This document shows positions 63,135 to 64,000 of a stretch of 64,000 nt of DNA, piece by piece. A model generated the notes under the pieces. It was given only the letters and a program-made list of their open reading frames with translations. It was not told where the DNA came from and made no database searches. The DNA is from Gemmatimonadetes bacterium 2013_60CM_65_52. Its GTDB lineage: Bacteria > Gemmatimonadota > Gemmatimonadetes > Gemmatimonadales > Gemmatimonadaceae. The position numbers and the translations under genes are program-made. Every line of letters starts with the position of its first letter. Position 1 is the stretch's first letter. The DNA lies in the NCBI GenBank assembly GCA_002215645.1, contig NGFI01000004.1:185933-249932 (forward strand), read 5' to 3'.

Positions 63135-63584
63135 CTATCCCTCCAACCCCGCGAAGTTCTTGAGCTTCTCGATGATCTCATGGAGCTGCCGCTCCGTGAG
63201 ATCGATCTCCGCCGCCGCGCCATCGGAGTCGAGCAGGCCCGCACGCATCGATATCGCCACCTGATTCAGGTAGCGGATCTTCCCCAGAATCTCGTCCGTG
63301 GCACGCCGCAGTCCCACGAAGCGGCGTTTCTCGGCGAGCGCGCGGCGATAGCGGAGGAGGATTTCCTGGGACGTCAGGCGGCGGGCGAGCGCCAGTGCTT
63401 CCTCCCGGGTGCGTCCCGGAAACGCACCACGGTCGGGCAGGCCGGCGTCGTCCCAGCTCTCGTCGGCGAACCAGAGGCGACCCACGTATTCGATGCCGTC
63501 GAACGCAACGCGACAGCTGACGTTGAAACGCCGGCCGTCATACTCGAGTGTAGCGATGTGCGGTTGAACGTTGTCGTCGACCAC
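63135..63584 (-). CDS. Hypothetical protein
   Basis: 149-aa cytoplasmic protein, GTG start. The N-terminal half is beta-rich (IATLEYDGRRFNVSCRVAFD, then GIEYVGRLWFADE); the C-terminal half is a helical bundle, possibly a coiled coil (ALARRLTSQEILLRYRRALA, then RQLHEIIEKLKNFAGLE). I recognise no family. Next to an alpha/beta hydrolase gene (5 bp upstream), so they may be co-transcribed. Confidence 0.65.
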   Translation of the reverse strand: MVDDNVQPHIATLEYDGRRFNVSCRVAFDGIEYVGRLWFADESWDDAGLPDRGAFPGRTREEALALARRLTSQEILLRYRRALAEKRRFVGLRRATDEILGKIRYLNQVAISMRAGLLDSDGAAAEIDLTERQLHEIIEKLKNFAGLEG

Positions 63585-63589
63585 GGAAG

Positions 63590-64000
63590 CTACCTGGCAC
63601 GGATTGGAGAAGACCCAAGCTCGCGAAGGAACGCGAGCAGGGGAGGAAACAGCCGTTGCGGGTGCTCAACATAGGGCACATGCCCGCAGTCTTCCAGCAC
63701 CAGGCAGGAGGTCCCGAGGGCGCTTGCGACGTCGAGCGACGACGCCAGCGGGATGGGATCCTGCCGCCCATGTGCGACAAAGGCGGGCACATGCGCGTCT
63801 CCGAGCGCCGCACGGATGTCGTAGTCGCCCAGCGACGTCCAGATGGACTGCTGCACGCGGCCGGTTACGCGAAACGGTGTGAGATCGTGCGCGCGCCGCG
63901 GATCGGCGAAGTATCCGGCGACGCTGAGCTCGAATGCCCGCTGCCGGTATGCTTCGGGATCGGACTCCCGGAGCCCCGAGGCCGCGAGGGCCGCGCGCAG
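63590..64000 (-). CDS. Alpha/beta hydrolase, 5'-truncated by window edge
   Basis: C-terminal 136 residues of an alpha/beta hydrolase (aminopeptidase/esterase group). The open frame continues to the right edge without a stop, so the start lies outside. Visible: VPAFVAHGRQDPIPLASSLD (the strand bearing the acid Asp) and CLVLEDCGHVPYVEHPQRLF with the catalytic His in GHVPY. PEAYRQRAFELSVAGYFADP is a cap-domain segment like that of proline iminopeptidases. Substrate unknown. Confidence 0.85.
   Translation of the reverse strand: MRAALAASGLRESDPEAYRQRAFELSVAGYFADPRRAHDLTPFRVTGRVQQSIWTSLGDYDIRAALGDAHVPAFVAHGRQDPIPLASSLDVASALGTSCLVLEDCGHVPYVEHPQRLFPPLLAFLRELGSSPIRAR

Noticed and set aside
1-64000. 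CRISPR arrays, rRNA genes or insertion sequences
   Set aside because: No regularly spaced repeats, no rRNA-like conserved tracts and no transposase reading frames were seen.

Overview
The window reads as a chromosome segment from a high-GC, diderm, aerobic bacterium. A Gemmatimonadota-type organism is my best guess. It is inferred from overall gene content, the leucyl-tRNA synthetase variant and the many secreted Ig-like or PDZ proteins, not from a marker gene such as 16S rRNA. TolC and MacA homologues and a predicted beta-barrel protein indicate an outer membrane. A caa3-type oxidase cluster indicates aerobic respiration.

Layout. (1) 0-11.6 kb is core and secretory: a chain of overlapping genes for an M23 peptidase (entering from the left edge), a D-aminoacylase-like amidohydrolase, a serine beta-lactamase-like hydrolase and a CocE/NonD hydrolase. 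These are followed by a CoA-binding protein, a saccharopine-dehydrogenase-like enzyme, a PBP4-type DacB, a small STAS-like protein and two membrane proteins. (2) 11.6-28.2 kb is an accessory defence island with visibly lower GC in its first half. It starts and is split by two decayed pieces of an AlbA_2/Schlafen-type ATP-binding regulator. Between them, eight minus-strand genes run from 19.3 to 12.1 kb: a PemK/MazF-like barrel protein, a divergent sigma-70-like protein, a zf-HC2 (anti-sigma-type) protein that also carries a PemK-like region, an ImmA/IrrE metallopeptidase, then a DUF2604 ubiquitin-like protein, a CEHH predicted metal-binding protein, a JAMM/MPN isopeptidase and a large ThiF/E1-like enzyme. 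This is followed by a complete type I restriction-modification operon (hsdM, hsdS, hsdR) with a translationally overlapping YgjP/M48-type metallopeptidase, and an orphan DUF433 antitoxin-like gene. (3) 28.2-33.5 kb is the caa3 cytochrome oxidase operon with ctaG. (4) 33.6-48.2 kb is housekeeping: nicotinate phosphoribosyltransferase, a cyclic-nucleotide-binding/aspartase fusion, a Tat-exported asparaginase, a chemoreceptor, leuS with a variant HIGH motif, a VIT family protein, a PDZ protein and kup. (5) 48.3-64 kb holds a PadR regulator with a clear promoter and triple palindromic operator, a tRNA-Thr(GGT), a ferric-reductase-like haem protein, CsbD, a MacB-permease/MacA/TolC efflux operon led by an ECF sigma factor, its anti-sigma-like partner and a Spy-like protein, then a cyclophilin operon, an Ig/IPT-fused M30-like protease, and nth and polX.

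The most interesting unit is the eight-gene minus-strand array. The downstream half looks like a bacterial ubiquitin-like conjugation/deconjugation cassette. The upstream half looks like a sigma/anti-sigma/protease control module that could sense stress and switch it on. That functional link is inference from gene order. A separate observation is a roughly 57-bp intergenic repeat present three times in the same orientation, plus one inverted partial copy.
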